DNA of 64,000 bases from Acholoe squamosa (lineage: Eukaryota > Annelida > Polychaeta > Phyllodocida > Polynoidae): positions 35,068,950 to 35,132,949 of the forward strand of contig OX439047.1 of assembly GCA_949317995.1 (NCBI GenBank), given 5' to 3'. Below the pieces are notes generated by a model. That model saw nothing but the letters and a program-made list of their open reading frames with translations, searched no databases and was not told the origin of the DNA. This document shows positions 26,062-38,293 of the stretch, piece after piece; the stretch's first letter is position 1; each line of letters opens with the position of its first letter. The translations under genes were made by a program, and so were the position numbers.

Positions 26062-26533
26062 CTTAGACCCTCAACATGACCACTTAAAAGTCTATACTGC
26101 CCCCACAATCAGCTGGCCAACATAATAGTCAAATGAACAGCTATTCACGGGACCGTGCAACACTGCCACTGTTAATGGAAATAGTTTTGGATGCAATTAA
26201 TGCATAAACCTGAGGGAGCTATTCAGACAGGTATATACTTTACTAGACTATAGCCCCACTGAGGCCATTCATCGAAAATCTAAATTCAATTCAATTGATT
26301 GCATCACTTTTCTTTACTCTCTATTAAACCAATTCCAGCGTCCCTGCACTCAAAATTTCGTACGGTGCCACTGGCCGTAATGCCATTTTCTGTGTTTACT
26401 CAGAAGATTTGACAATATAGTAGCAGACACAATATAGCTAGTTCACCCGCTCGTCTCTGGCATGACAAGGGGTCGTTAGTTGGCGAGCAGCTGGCCAGGT
26501 GGCGCGACCAGCGTCCCTGTATTGTCCCGGGGT

Positions 26534-26578
26534 CACGTGACGTCAATTAGAGCATTGTTGTAACGGGTAATGACGTCA
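26534..26578. promoter_or_regulatory. E-box and paired CRE octamers
   Basis: CACGTG at 26534-26539 overlaps a perfect TGACGTCA at 26538-26545, and a second perfect TGACGTCA lies at 26571-26578, 33 bp downstream. The surrounding 150 bp is richer in GC and CpG than its neighbourhood. These are consensus sites for bHLH-Zip and CREB/ATF factors. It could be an enhancer or an internal promoter of the minus-strand gene. No TATA box or start site can be named. Confidence 0.4.
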
Positions 26579-29242
26579 TGTTGGAGCCGGCCTTGCGGCA
26601 GAACACATATTGACCGATGCTGCAGCCGTTATAACAAGCTGTGCTGCATGGAAACACTTGTACCTCAGTCCCCCTTGCAACGTGGTAACCTGTTGTCTCA
26701 ATTTGTGTTTCTTGTTCTAAGTTGTATCTTAGCAACAAGGAAAGTGGTGAGGTTCATGGGATAATCGGTAGAGTTCAGACCTAACATGGACCTACTATTA
26801 AATGAAATTTATCTACTGAGGGGTAAAACATAACTGTGTTTCCTTTTTCCTGATTACGTAAACTGCGTAAACATGTAGCAACTGCAACGTGATAGAAGTA
26901 GAATTCAATGAATATGATCAATGGGCGAATGACCTTCCAGAAAGAGGTGTTCATATTGAAAACAAGCTAATAAGGCTGGGTGATCCCAATCAATGTGTAT
27001 TATTTAATGCCATTAAATGAATTCAAGAAAGAGGGATTCTCCCCGGGATTCTGGAGCGGAAAAAAGCCAGAAAAATGAGGCCAAGGGAGACATGGAATAG
27101 ACATTCAACATATTGAGTGTAACCACATTGTTGTCATGACCGATTTCCCCCTTTTAGGACAAGGGCCAGTGGAGTAGGTGTTTAAAACTTTGATGGAGGG
27201 TACATAGAGACTAGTTAATAGGACTTTCGTGCTGTCTATAGACGTGCGCAGAGACCCCCACCCCTTTCCATGTGTGAGAGCACTCATTGATCTGCTATAC
27301 ACGCACTCAGTTAGAGTTTGCTTTCACTCTATCATGGAACAACATTGTCCATATTAAACCCTCTCCGCTCCACCCCTCCTAACTCTCCAGCCCTCCAGGG
27401 GCCATCATATACAACCCTGGACGTTCAGCTATAATGCCTGCACACTACTGGCTCTACACAACTGCTTTACTATGCAGAACTCCTGTACATTCTCAATTAT
27501 GTAAGCCCACAGTGTAATTGGGATTTTCTATGCAGCCATCTAATGTGCCAACCACAGTTTCATGGTAGGACTAGAAGTGACCAAAGAGGGAAATAAAATG
27601 TACCTATAGCATCTCTGCTGGTCTCCATAAACTGGTTCTCTACATGCCAGCTGCACAATTGGATTTGGCATTCGTCTGCAGGAACCAGCGATTCTACGGG
27701 GGACAATATGACTGCTGACAGAAAATACACCGTTACTGCCATATATACACTTTTGTAGCAATCTGTTGAATGTGGCTTGTCAATGGCAGAAAGCGGACTG
27801 GGTCACACTAACACTAGTAACAGTACTTTGCTATTTTACTCAGTATGAGACTAATGCAATACGGCACGGATGGCAGAGTGGTCAAAATCAGTCCCTGCTG
27901 AAGTAGCTTTAAAATGTCAGAAGCACTAAGAGAGAAGTAGGTATTTGTGGAGGTGAATGTGGTGGGTGGGGTTGCAGTAAATGTTAAATGGCAGCTTGCT
28001 AATGCTTTCACTTCTCATTCTGGTACAGGAATAGCCCGAGGTCATCGACCTATTTAAGAAGATAAGGATCTTTTTATTCACTCCCCAAGCAATATCTGAC
28101 TGTGGGACAAGGCAATAGGGGACCTTCCTTCTCTATAAGCAGTCTTAATAGACCTAAGGTATGAAAGATATTAGGCCTAATGCTATGGAAAATTGTGTAA
28201 ATACTCTGTCATCTCTTAGATTAAATGACTTTCTTGCAAGTCAGACCCGGTAGGAAAATGCTTGTCAGTCAAGGTGGTACCAATAAATATATCCTGATTG
28301 AACGCCATTGTCAAATAGCCAAGATATAAATAGACAATCCTGATTGTATAGCCATCCCTGATTGTATCTTGATTGGGGACCCGCTTCTGGGATAGTGATG
28401 GCACACTAGAGAATAGCAATTCAGTTTCTATAATTATGGCCAATAAAAAAGAAGGCAATTTTGCCAGCAACTCCTGAGGGGCATGTCAGCCTTTTGGTTG
28501 GCACTTAGGGCCTGTTTATTGTAGCCAGCAGTGTCCTCTTGGTAAAGGACATTTAAATACCACAACCAATTATAAAAGTTCAAAAACATATGTAAAACCT
28601 AATTGGTGAATGGAGAAAATCTGCTCTTTTCAGAAAATAGAAAATTTGTTGGCTTCCAAATGTCAAACAATTTTATTTCCTTTCACACACAGTTATTATG
28701 AGATATTCGATTTCCTGTCCCCTCCCACCTGAAATCTGCTCAAGATTTAGAATAGATTCCTAATACATATTACTAGTAATATAACACACTCTTCTGTACT
28801 TAATTTCACGGTCCCACTACCTGGTCAAAACAGAACAAAAATGCTTAGGGAATAGCTATCCCATCCAAGTTATGTCCTTTTTTGACCGCCTAGTTTCACA
28901 CTGGTGATAATCTATACATCTATGCTTTCATAATTCATTACAGCTATGAATTTTACCAATTCAGCAAATATGTTTTCATAAAGATAATCATACATGGGAA
29001 AAATAACTGAATTTGGTAAATATCATTCAACCATTGGCCAAGGATGAATTTAGTTATGAGTCATGTGCTTCACTTGTTCTTTGTTTCTTACCATCCCAAC
29101 CTGACACTCATTTAGTTGAGGCTATTCATAGCAAGTGGCATGATTTCCATATTGCGGTTCTCCCTTTAATGCTCCAGAATAGGTGCCCAAAATAGTCCCA
29201 TTATATGGATCTAAGGGATCGACTGTGGCGCTATGCTGTCAG

Positions 29243-29618
29243 AAGGAGTGCCTACCGATAGTGCATTAATGCACTACCGTTAATAATGCAGGTAGTGCAT
29301 TAATGCACTACCATGGGAAACGCCAATAGTGCATTAATGCACTATTTATCTTTTTTTTCTGGAAAGTTTTTCTAAGATTTGATGGTGAAAAAATGACGCT
29401 ATGAAGTACAATTTTAGCAAGACATAAGAAATATCATTTATAATCATATTCTAGGTGTTTATTTACTACAAAGCTTTGCTTAAATTATGTACTGTGCTGC
29501 TAAAATGGATATGATGCATTATTCTCAAAAATGGCCGGCTGTGGGGGTGCATTACATGTGCAGAGCCTGGCTGTTATGTAATATGCACTGGCCTATACAC
29601 CGGTAGGCAAAGGGTTAA
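29243..29618. mobile_element. piggyBac-like MITE with palindromic 34-bp repeats
   Basis: The right end, cggtaggcaaagggttaa, is piggyBac-like (CCCTTTG inside TTAA when read inward). The left end, aggagtgcctaccg, is a degraded inverted match. Inside lie three copies of the perfect palindrome tagtgcattaatgcacta at 29259-29276, 29293-29310 and 29327-29344, exactly 34 bp apart. The rest is AT-rich and non-coding. The left TTAA is not preserved. Confidence 0.6.
29259..29344. repeat. Three 18-bp palindromes at exact 34 bp spacing
   Basis: tagtgcattaatgcacta occurs three times, each copy a perfect palindrome. The intervening 16 bp spacers have diverged while the palindromes have not. Confidence 0.95.
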
Positions 29619-30429
29619 GGGAATCAAGTAAGTAAGAATTCGTTGGTTCCAATAGGATCAAGCCTCATGTGACTTTGAGGAACAAAGTTCCAAGTCTCCA
29701 GTGACCAAGGACAAAATGGCATGCTATAGGGTCGTCAGTTAAAGTACAATATTAAATAAGTCTCACCAGGAGGTGCTCCCAAGGGACTCCCTGAGCAGCT
29801 CAGAGATGTCCCTGAGTAGCTCATTACTGTGTGATCCCTTAGTGGTCTGGTTGGAGAGCAGTTGCTGCCGCTGTTTTCTATTCCTGTCACCTAAACCTGA
29901 CAGGCTATATCTCAGGGTTTCACAATTGTTATCAAAGATGTATGGCTCATGGAAAGATGAACACAAGAGTTCAAAGAAGCCTTTGTGATTCTGAGATTGC
30001 AGTTGCCTGAACCACGGCACATATGTATATCAAGAATCCAGGGTAACATGAGGACCTTCTCCTTGCCTACTTTCTTGGACATCGAGATCTGGGCTGAGGC
30101 CAGCACATGCTCCCCTGTGATCGGCGTTTGGCAGGAGATATTTTCATAAGGTCCAGAAATAAAGATTGGCAGAGGAGGAATATTGAGTAGTGGGAGGAAT
30201 GGGTGGGTGGAAGCAGATCGATAGAGTACTGTCTAAATAAGATATGGCCAAGGCGAGATATCTAAGAACACCAGCAAAGAACCGAGGTATTGAGCTTCTA
30301 GTAGTGAGGGTATTCCTGTACAAAATCTTAGGAGATCATGTACTCAATATACGAAGGCTACACACTGAGTAAAGCCATTGCATTTAACCTACTTATTGAC
30401 TATCACCTGTCAAAGCTAAATAAGCATTA

Positions 30430-30658
30430 AGGGAGTGGTCATTATTTATCAACGGGGGCAGGGGGGCTGAGGGGGTGTAAATTGTTTAGATACGTAAAAA
30501 CTTTTGGATCTCTTTAACAAAAAAGCTTGCATGCTACTATAGATCAAAGAAGGGCGTGAAAATTCTCTGTGTCTCCGGCAGGGTGCAAAAATTTTTGACT
30601 CCGAGGAGGGCGTAAAAATTGTTCATCCCCCCTGTGTTGATAAATGATGACCACTCCG
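30430..30658. mobile_element. MITE family A, copy 3
   Basis: A 229 bp element flanked by TA, with ends agggagtggtcattatttat and the complement of gataaatgatgaccactccg. The interior shares gctactatagatcaaag and gggcgtgaaaattctc with copy 2. The G/C-tracts are shorter than in copies 1 and 2. Confidence 0.88.
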
Positions 30659-33600
30659 TAAAAGACTGACAGCTTCAATTTTCGAATCACTTGATAATCT
30701 AATAGATCAGTTTAATTCTATAACACTAGGACATGCCCAATGATTGCCAATCCTTCTATATTTCTACCTTACATGGGTGCTGTCAAACCAAATTGACAAG
30801 TACCTACTCCCATCTTCTAACTGTCTCTGCCTATGAGGCCATGGCATTTGTATCTAAATTCTAAGAGCAGACCAGTCCTGAAATAGGCTAGCATCATTGG
30901 TTCCAATACAGATGCCACTTTGTCCGTTATTGGCACTGTTCTCATCCTAGCACATTAGAGACAAACGGTGTAAACGACCAAGAGACACACGTTCCGCAAA
31001 AAGAATGAGAAAATACTGACGCAGCGGGCCAATGATACCAAAATTGAAGCTACATAAATGTCATACCCATAATAAGCCATTGCTTCTGAGTAGGAAACAC
31101 CTACTTCGGCCACCTGTCACCAGGTAGCACGTCTGCGCATGCCCAGGAGGCCTCTTCCGCTGACCTTCATGACCTTGGTTTGACCTTGTGCTGGTTCTGG
31201 GTGGCCATGCTGCTATTTGTATTCACAGGCACGTGTAACCAGTGAAACACTGCAGGAACTGAGTCAGTTAAAATTATATTCTGAACCAAAGTGTTTCTAT
31301 TGCTGGCTCTGATGAAATCCATCCACCATTTTGCTTATTCTAACACAATACGCAATCAAGCATATATTTCAAATTAGATTCCCTGAATATGAGATTCTCA
31401 GCAGGCCGAGCTTTCACGATACAGAAAATGCTGGTGAAAATTCCCATTCCAATTTATACGTGCACATCCACATAATATTTCACCAAGTTTTTTCTCCTAC
31501 AGTCTTGTTTTATACATGCACAATGTGCCCTCTTAACGCATATCATTCTTTTCTTTTTTTTTTTTTTTTGCATATTCAAGATTCAAAACGCATCAAACAA
31601 TACACCTGTACCATGTATGATCTATGTATTGTTGGTATAAACAAACTAGTAAAGATAAAGCTTAAGCTTAATAAACACAACAATACTGAAACAAATATAT
31701 CACCATAAAATCGCTCAATTATGTATGTTTATCTTGATCCATATGTAGAATCCACCTGCTGGGCCACCTGCAATTAAGGTTATGTGTGCCACAAAACAGC
31801 GTGCCCTGTATTCATATAGAACCATACATGCATGTAACGATAACAGCATTTTGGAAATAGCATGCATCACACCACCAATTAACATGCATTATTTATTATC
31901 AGTGACGTGTATATATAAAAGCAGTCAATGATGGACTGATTGCTGGATGACACAGATAAGCAGAGAACAGGCTGGAGGATCATATATAGCAGAGACATGA
32001 AATCGCTGTATATAGATATGACTCTATATACAACAGTGGGACACAATAGAATTAGTATAATAACCATGCTGGTTGAAATAAAGCTTGCGAGCATGCTATG
32101 GCACCTGTAAAGATTTTTTTTTATGTATAAATAGGCGGAGGGGTAGTAAGCAGGATACATTTGTAGATAATCATCTTATGGGAGGTTTTTTGTTCTTTTT
32201 TATCTCTTTTGATGTAATATGTGGGCGAGTAGTCGCTTGATAGATTTAATGGTGTATATATGTGGAAACAACACTACAGTAACATATTTGTACCGAATTT
32301 TTATATTGCTGACCAAACCCTATACATTTGTGACGTGAGGCCTTGCGAGTTATCTTAGCAAAATATTTACCACACACTTAGGAACCTAAATAGAAACCAA
32401 ACAGATAGCCATTAGGTCCCACTTTAGTTTGGGCAAACTTTGGCAACGTTAAACCTCAATATAAATTGAGTAGGATCCTCACAAGTGTAGAAATTTCACG
32501 GGGATTAGGAACCTATGCATGAGTGCTTCCACACAATAGGTGGACCTGGTTTGGATCCTATGACAGATCATTAACAGTAGGGTGAGGGTCAGGGCCAGGT
32601 ATGTGGGGGTTAGGAACAGGTGAGAAACCCAGTCAGGTATGCAGGACTCCCACTGGGTATAGGGGTCTCAATGACAGGCTACTTTAATGCCTTAAGGATA
32701 GGTGTTACGGGGTGTAGCTTTATGAAGACTGATGTTAATGTTAGCTTGTACATGTATTATGATGTATGTCAACTGTCAATGTCAGCTTATGTCATGTTAA
32801 ATACAAAATGTCTGCTTTAAAAAATTAATATTTGGAACTTCAACTTATCATGGAGTGATCTGGCAATGTATTCTATATATCAATGTCACCTAAAACGACC
32901 ACCATTAGTCAATTTTTAATGTCAGGACTGAATATAATCTGTCAAATTCAATGGCCTTTTTTTAAGCTCATAAGCTATGAGATTTTTCAACTGTCAATGC
33001 CATCAAATAAACAATGCTCTCACAAGTACTGTCCATAATCAGGGTAAGAATCTTCATAGATTAACAACAGTGAATTAGCTAAACTGTAGATGTTTTCTTA
33101 TAAACTACATATATCATATTCACACAAAAAATGGTAGAACAGAAACCTAAAACACACAACTATAGAACAGAGGTATAGAGGGCGCATATCAGAAGGAGTA
33201 GGTTAGTGAGTCATGGAGGGCAAGCTGCTCTTTGACCTACCTTCCTAGGGCTAGCATGAGACGCTCACTGCAATTCAATGGCAAAGCGAAGACTATGGTG
33301 AGAAGGCACGTAAAAATACATATTCATTGTTATCGTATGAACATGAATATCATCAGCGGCAGGTTGAGCGCTAATTTTTTAACACATGAAAAGCCGAAAA
33401 GCGTCAAACGACATAATACATGTACATGTATAAGTAACAAAACTTGTAATGGCAATAAATGGACTATCAGATGTGGCAAAAGACAAGTAGTACCTAGTAG
33501 TCATTATTTAACAACAGGAGATACAGGTGAATGTAGGAAATTTTCTAGACCCTTATTGTGCTAGCGGGTGAGGGGAAGGAGCAGAATGCCCCCCTCCCAT

Positions 33601-35389
33601 GAGCACAACCACATTTGAAAGAAGTGGAGGTCAAATTTGAAGTTTCGGGGGTAGGGATGGGGAAACTGTAAGTCCCTATTCCTCGAGTTGTTTTATAATG
33701 ACAGTTCCCTCAGAACCATAATAACACAAAATTGGCTGTGTATTCCATCTGAAGTACAAACAGAGCGCAGGTGAAAAAAATGAATCAATGCTTGATATTT
33801 TTGATGTTTTACCAAGGGTGGTTTTAAATTTCACATCGGTTGTTTTTTACACAGACAGTGGTGTAACTAGTAACACTGCCTAAAGGGGAGACACCAACAT
33901 AGGGAGTAAAGGGCCTGGTACTAGAGTAACGAGTGAAAGTTGTCCAACTGAGGGCCTGAGGGGATACAACTACTCTGTCATTGCTAACTGACAGACACGT
34001 CATAAATGGAGGCAAACACAGCCCAAAGGAATGCTAATAGTACAACTGTTCTCCAATGACACCAGTGATTCAGGTGGTCACCTCTGCTAATGTCAAACAC
34101 TCGAATGTACTCTAACAGTGAATACCAAAAGGGATTTTTCTCATTTTGTTTTCTAATTTTCTCTCATGATGGATATGTGAGTCTGTCTGATTAACCCAAC
34201 ATTCACATCTGAACAAGTAACAGACACAATCAAATTCATTTTCATTCTCTTTGTTTTCCATACTTTTTTTTTTTTGCAAAGTCTGAAACAAATCTATTTG
34301 TTTGTTTTTTTGTTGTTGATGAAATATCTTTTCCCAATACATCAGTCATTTAGAAAAAAATGGAAAGTGTCCTCTCTCAAATTGAACCTAAATGCAGACA
34401 CATGGTTCATACACCCATGCCATGACTACTAGCACGGACCTGAACACTGCCATGGTGAGCTTAGGGGCAGATAAGTGCTGCCACCTAGTGCTACAAGACA
34501 GAACTATTGGAGTGCTGCCATCTAGTGGTGATTATACTAATGTTTTGAATGGGCAGAAGAAAGACCTGGGGAAATTCTCCTATTTACTTGTACCTCAAAG
34601 AGTGCATATTTAGCCAAATCCAATAACATTGAATACATGAATCATACAGCCATCAAGCTATATGGAGCTTTCAAAATCACACCCCATGCAGCATTTTGAT
34701 CAATTCGTTATTGGAAACACTTGAATTCACATAATGATGTATGCACCAGTTCTTCAACATATCGGTCACTTTGTTGTGCATATTCTTCTAATAAAATAAT
34801 TCAGTTCAGAGTTCTGTTATAGGTCATAAGCTGATCATTTTTTTTTTTTTCAGATGAAGATATACCGGTAGATGCCAAATATGTGCCTTTTGGGCTAATG
34901 TAAGCTCCCAGAATAAAACAGAATTTGACACTAACATTTGAAATATATACATCTATTTAAAAAAAAAGAGCACTACGACGAACCTCCTCAAAACTGGGGA
35001 TTTCTCTGAATATATAATGTATTCAATTCCAATGTAGATTAAGTAACGATAACGGCGTTAGCCTTTTTTTCATTCAAGGTAACATGTACCTCTCGTAGTG
35101 CTTCAGCTGGATCATCTGGAGCCACTTTTGGGCACTTTTGGCTTTTGCTGCTTACACGGCTTACAAAATGGGATCCGGCTGGTACCAGGTCTACACAAGG
35201 TGATTTTGGTACCAGCTCTCACGTGGGTTTGGCTCCGTTCTCAGCAGCTGCTGAAAGCTTTCAGTGTCAGTTTTAAAGTACCATTCCAACTCCCAATGGT
35301 AGGACCAGTATGACTGCATTCACGGACAATGTTTTCCTATCTTTCTTTTTTTTTTTTTTTATCTCATAAAGTAATAGGGAGTTACTCAC

Positions 35390-35489
35390 GTGGAGAGCGC
35401 GTCCATCTCGTCGGGCGTGGCCTTAGGAGAGGGCTGCTGGTAGGGGGTTGGCGCTGGAGACACCTGCTCCAGGAGGTAATCACTTGGTA
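35390..35489 (-). CDS. dlg1: DLG exon, PDZ2-PDZ3 linker
   Basis: Two bases plus 32 codons plus two bases, including PSDYLLEQVSPAPTPYQQPS and PKATPDEMDALS. The acceptor is gtgtattttcag and the donor is gtgagt; phase is 1 in, 2 out. It joins in frame to the previous exon to give ...SAPTP-V-PSDYLLEQ. Low-complexity Pro/Ser/Gln sequence is expected for the disordered linker before PDZ3. This is the last exon that can be placed confidently in DLG. The following exon must begin with one base completing the codon AC-N. Confidence 0.87.
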
Positions 35490-35618
35490 CTGAAAATACA
35501 CAATGAACAATTATGATAACCTTTATCTGCTGTGCATTTGGAGCATCACAACAATTTTTTTTCTAATGTTTTCTGTGTTTTTTCTTTGGCTTCATATCAT
35601 CATTCTCTCACCACATGA

Positions 35619-35649
<31 letters not shown>

Positions 35650-35843
35650 GAATATGACAATGAGTACAACCATATCAATATGTGACAACACTTTCTCAAA
35701 GTTTTGTACTCAAACTTTCTAAATTTTCCAGCTCATGATAAGTCATTATGCTTGATTTTCAACACTTATGTTATAACACATGCATGCTTTTTTTCATAAT
35801 TTGACAACACAGGTATGTAAGTAAGAAAACTACGCACGCTCAC

Positions 35844-35985
35844 CGGGCGTGGGTGCGGAGTCCGGGGGTAGACTGTCGGCCAGGTAGGAAGGCTTGGCGA
35901 TCAGCAGGCGCACCACCTCCTGTGTGGCCTTCAGTGCCGCCACCGCCTCCTCATGTGTCACATTCTCCAGGTTGGTGTCATTCAC
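35844..35985 (-). CDS. dlg1: DLG exon, end of PDZ2 and start of the PDZ2-PDZ3 linker
   Basis: Forty-seven codons plus one base. The exon starts VNDTNLENVTHEEAVAALKA, which is the end of PDZ2 with the THEEAV helix and its ligand-contacting His, continues VVRLLIAKP as the final strand, then enters a Pro/Ser-rich linker (DSLPPDSAPTP). The acceptor is acctgtttcag and the donor is gtgagc; phase is 0 in, 1 out. Vertebrate orthologues read VTHEEAVTALK at the same place. This and the exon at 36269-36405 make a complete PDZ2. Confidence 0.96.
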
Positions 35986-36268
35986 CTGAAACAGGTCAGA
36001 GTTACAGGTCAGGGCTCTGTCTGAGGTATAGGTCACAGGTCTGACTGGGTTGTAGGTCAGAGGAGTAATATGTAAGGCTGAGTAACAGGCTATGATGTAA
36101 AAGTGAACTATTGGTAACCAGTCTTTGTCAGTAACAAAAATAGGTTAATTAAACTTGGTGACAATAAGATGTCACATCAGAATCAAAAATTAAAATATTG
36201 ATAGGTTTGCTATATTGGATTCACCTATATCCTATATTTTCAAATATTTTTATTTGAAAATTACTTAC

Positions 36269-36405
36269 GGCGAGCAGTCTGTCACCAACAGCTAGATGTC
36301 CATCCATTTGAGCTGCTCCACCATCAATGATCTTCGTTACAAAGATACCGTTATCACCGGGAATGTGCTGGTTGCCGACACCACCCGCTATGCTGAAGCC
36401 TAGAC
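36269..36405 (-). CDS. dlg1: DLG exon, first part of PDZ2
   Basis: Two bases plus 45 codons, including [31 protein letters not shown] and [25 protein letters not shown] is close to invariant in PDZ2 of all DLG paralogues and separates it from PDZ1 (TDNPH) and PDZ3 (GGEDGEG). The acceptor is cccttcag and the donor is gtaagt; phase is 1 in, 0 out. PDZ2 binds class I PDZ ligands such as ion-channel tails and APC-type C-termini in known family members. Confidence 0.98.
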
Positions 36406-36763
36406 CTGAAGGGAAAAGCAAAACAAGAATAAGTTATATGAAAACCTGTAACAAATATAGATATCAAGTTGTTGCATCGTCTCTTTCAAGATAACTCACA
36501 ACCTACAGAAAGGCTTTTAGACTCCAGGTGCACGTATTCTACATCTATAAATATACATGGACATCTACTTAGATTATTGTCATTCAATGAAGCGTAAGGA
36601 AGTGAATGGGTAGATACCTGCTTTTCTCTGAGGGGTGAGGAGCAAATATGATTGTCTCCAGGGAAAGTGTAAGGACATACATAAACATACTTTACTGTGT
36701 CAATTGATACAATTTTTCTTTTTTATCATACAGTAATAGTGATACTGAGACGTGAAGCCTTAC

Positions 36764-36830
36764 CTTTGTTTCCTTTGATTAATTCCAGGTCGAGGATGTT
36801 ATCTACTGGTACTTTACACCTTTTTACAAC
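36764..36830 (-). CDS. dlg1: DLG exon, PDZ1-PDZ2 joint
   Basis: Twenty-two codons plus one base, VVKRCKVPVDNILDLELIKG then NK and the first base of Gly. It carries the end of PDZ1 (VVKR), the short inter-domain linker and the first strand of PDZ2 (LELIKGNKG), which vertebrate DLGs share as a short LIKG-KGLGF stretch. The very short linker is the feature that fixes PDZ1 and PDZ2 as a rigid tandem. The acceptor is ttaatccaacag and the donor is gtaagg; phase is 0 in, 1 out. Confidence 0.96.
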
Positions 36831-36905
36831 CTGTTGGATTAATAGAATTAAAATCAATACATAGAGCAAATATTAATTCATAATCTAAAAAAATTCAAAA
36901 ACTTG

Positions 36906-36960
36906 ATTAAGTGCCCTGGACTTAATTAATCAATTAAGTGCCCTGGACCTAATTAATCAA
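36906..36960. repeat. 27 bp direct tandem duplication in a DLG intron
   Basis: attaagtgccctggacttaa followed by ttaatca occurs twice in succession with one or two mismatches. It is followed at 36971-36991 by a hairpin, ccacaaagctccactttgtgg. Confidence 0.85.
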
Positions 36961-37271
36961 TCAAAGCTTTCCACAAAGCTCCACTTTGTGGAGAGTACTA
37001 CTGCTCAGTATCATATGCTGAGCTGCCACCAAGAGCTTCCACGTGGAACTACATGTGAGCACTGAGCATTGCCTACTGGAATACCCACAAGGTGGCAGCA
37101 CTGAGGAAAATTCAGGTCTATGAATCTAAACCATGGTTCTTGGGAAAGGTGCCTTATGCCTTCATTAGCAGATGATGCCCTATTAAACAAATGCTCCTGT
37201 GATAAAATATATAGCAGACCTCAGACCTTAATCAATATCTGTACTAAGCCTGTAGAGGTAAAGAAACCTAC

Positions 37272-37374
37272 CAGTCTGACTTGGTTGCCGGCCCGCTTCA
37301 GCGCATCTACTGCTGCAGAGTGTGGTACATTGACTGTTTCTACTTCATTTACAGATAAAATAATGTCGTTCGTC
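37272..37374 (-). CDS. dlg1: DLG exon, second half of PDZ1
   Basis: One base plus 34 codons, with residues TNDIILSVNEVETVNVPHSA then AVDALKRAGNQVRL. This is the second half of PDZ1: the NDIILSVN strand, the helix-alpha-B His of the V-HSAAVDALK motif (typical of class I ligand selection) and the last strand VRL. The acceptor is ttttccgcag and the donor is gtaggt. Phase is 2 in, 0 out, consistent with both neighbours. The 1,241 bp intron that separates the two halves of PDZ1 is mostly transposon sequence. Confidence 0.97.
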
Positions 37375-37448
37375 CTGCGGAAAAATACACATAGTTAGGG
37401 TCATTTTTGAGAAATTCGACTACTCTGATTAACATATATGTATTTTTA

Positions 37449-37657
37449 CCTATTCTACTGTGGGCTTCCCTAGCCCACTTAAAAAGGGTCTATATCTGCT
37501 GTTTTCTATCCCCTTAGGATGTGTGTGGTGCACATATGCGCGGGCACCAACACATTCATTTGTGAAATTGTGTAATAAAGTTCTTGCCATGAATATGACA
37601 TTAGGCGTTGAAATGGCGCTAAACATCTATTACTCGCTCATTCACTCCTATTCTACT
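37449..37657 (-). mobile_element. SINE family B, copy 1, with 12 bp target-site duplication
   Basis: The body 37461-37645 is the reverse complement of the copies at 38079-38262 and 50540-50721 (shared core: gtttaacgcc, ggtcatattcatgg, cacattcctctg-like segments, gtgggctaggga end). It is flanked by a perfect direct repeat cctattctactg at 37449-37460 and 37646-37657. Perfect 12-13 bp duplications at all three copies indicate LINE-type target-primed insertion. The TTTAACG...GGTCAT core resembles V/Meta-type SINE domains widespread in marine invertebrates. No poly-A tail and no clear tRNA A/B boxes are seen. Confidence 0.85.
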
Positions 37658-37691
37658 GATTTCAAGTAAGTAGCTACATAGCTTCTCTTTC

Positions 37692-37892
37692 TATAGGACT
37701 CAGTATGGACGCCTAGTGGAGCCTCCATCTTGAATTTTGCTGGTTAAGGTAAAACCCACTGATGAGCCATATACCATGATGGGTACCTTGTCCCTGGTTA
37801 ACACCCACTTCCAGGGACATGCTGGTCCCATCTTATCAGTTCTTATCCGTGTGTGTGGTGGGAACCAGCTCCAGACCAGCTAGTGGCCAATA
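37692..37892 (-). repeat. Dispersed repeat family C, copy 2
   Basis: The inverted counterpart of 17205-17408: tataggactcagta... through catgctggtcccatcttat to ccagctagtggccaata. It lies directly next to SINE copy 1 within the PDZ1 intron. Confidence 0.8.
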
Positions 37893-38065
37893 GTACAGCT
37901 ATCCATTATCTCATCTGAGACATTGGAAAGAGTTTTCAGTATTCAAATAGGAAAATCCTTGGTGTATCAAGAATATGATCCCGTCCATATAAATGCATCA
38001 GTTATCAAAAACATGTACAGCCCCATATGAAATTCTGAGCAATGCACCATGTTGAACTATCTTTA

Positions 38066-38275
38066 GGATGCATGAATGAGTGAGTAATAGTGAGTAATAG
38101 ATGTTTAACGCCATTTCGACAGCTAAGGTCATATTCATGGCGAGAACGACATTACACAATTTCAGAGGAATGTGTCAGTGCCCGGGCATATGTGCACCAC
38201 ACACATCCTGAGGGGATAGGAAAGATGAGAAGTAGACCCTTTCAAGTGGGCTAGGGAAGCCCGGATGCATGAATG
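38066..38275 (+). mobile_element. SINE family B, copy 2, with 13 bp target-site duplication
   Basis: The body is 38079-38262, and the flanking perfect direct repeats ggatgcatgaatg lie at 38066-38078 and 38263-38275. The 5' part carries tandem gtgagtaata units, then atgtttaacgccatttcg and ggtcatattcatggcgagaa, ending tgggctagggaagcc. It is oriented opposite to copy 1, about 420 bp away in the same intron. Confidence 0.88.
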
Positions 38276-38293
38276 CAACCATGGCGAGTAAAT

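Larger units (their letters stand above)
25045..35389. other. No further exon supported; non-coding stretch with repeats
   Basis: Outside the annotated repeats I see no supported exon. The frame at 29774-29900 (minus) was considered and left out because its phases do not fit DLG. Poly-T runs lie at 31552-31569 and 35344-35360. If the gene continues leftwards to PDZ3, this is intron between the linker exon and the next DLG exon. Confidence 0.5.

Noticed and set aside
29774..29900. Minus-strand frame ending RQQLLSNQTTKG...LGSTS before a gtgaga donor
   Set aside because: Two frames are open over the stretch, the candidate acceptor is weak, and neither frame fits the phase-2 end of the preceding DLG exon (the required frame gives an immediate stop). 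No family resemblance.
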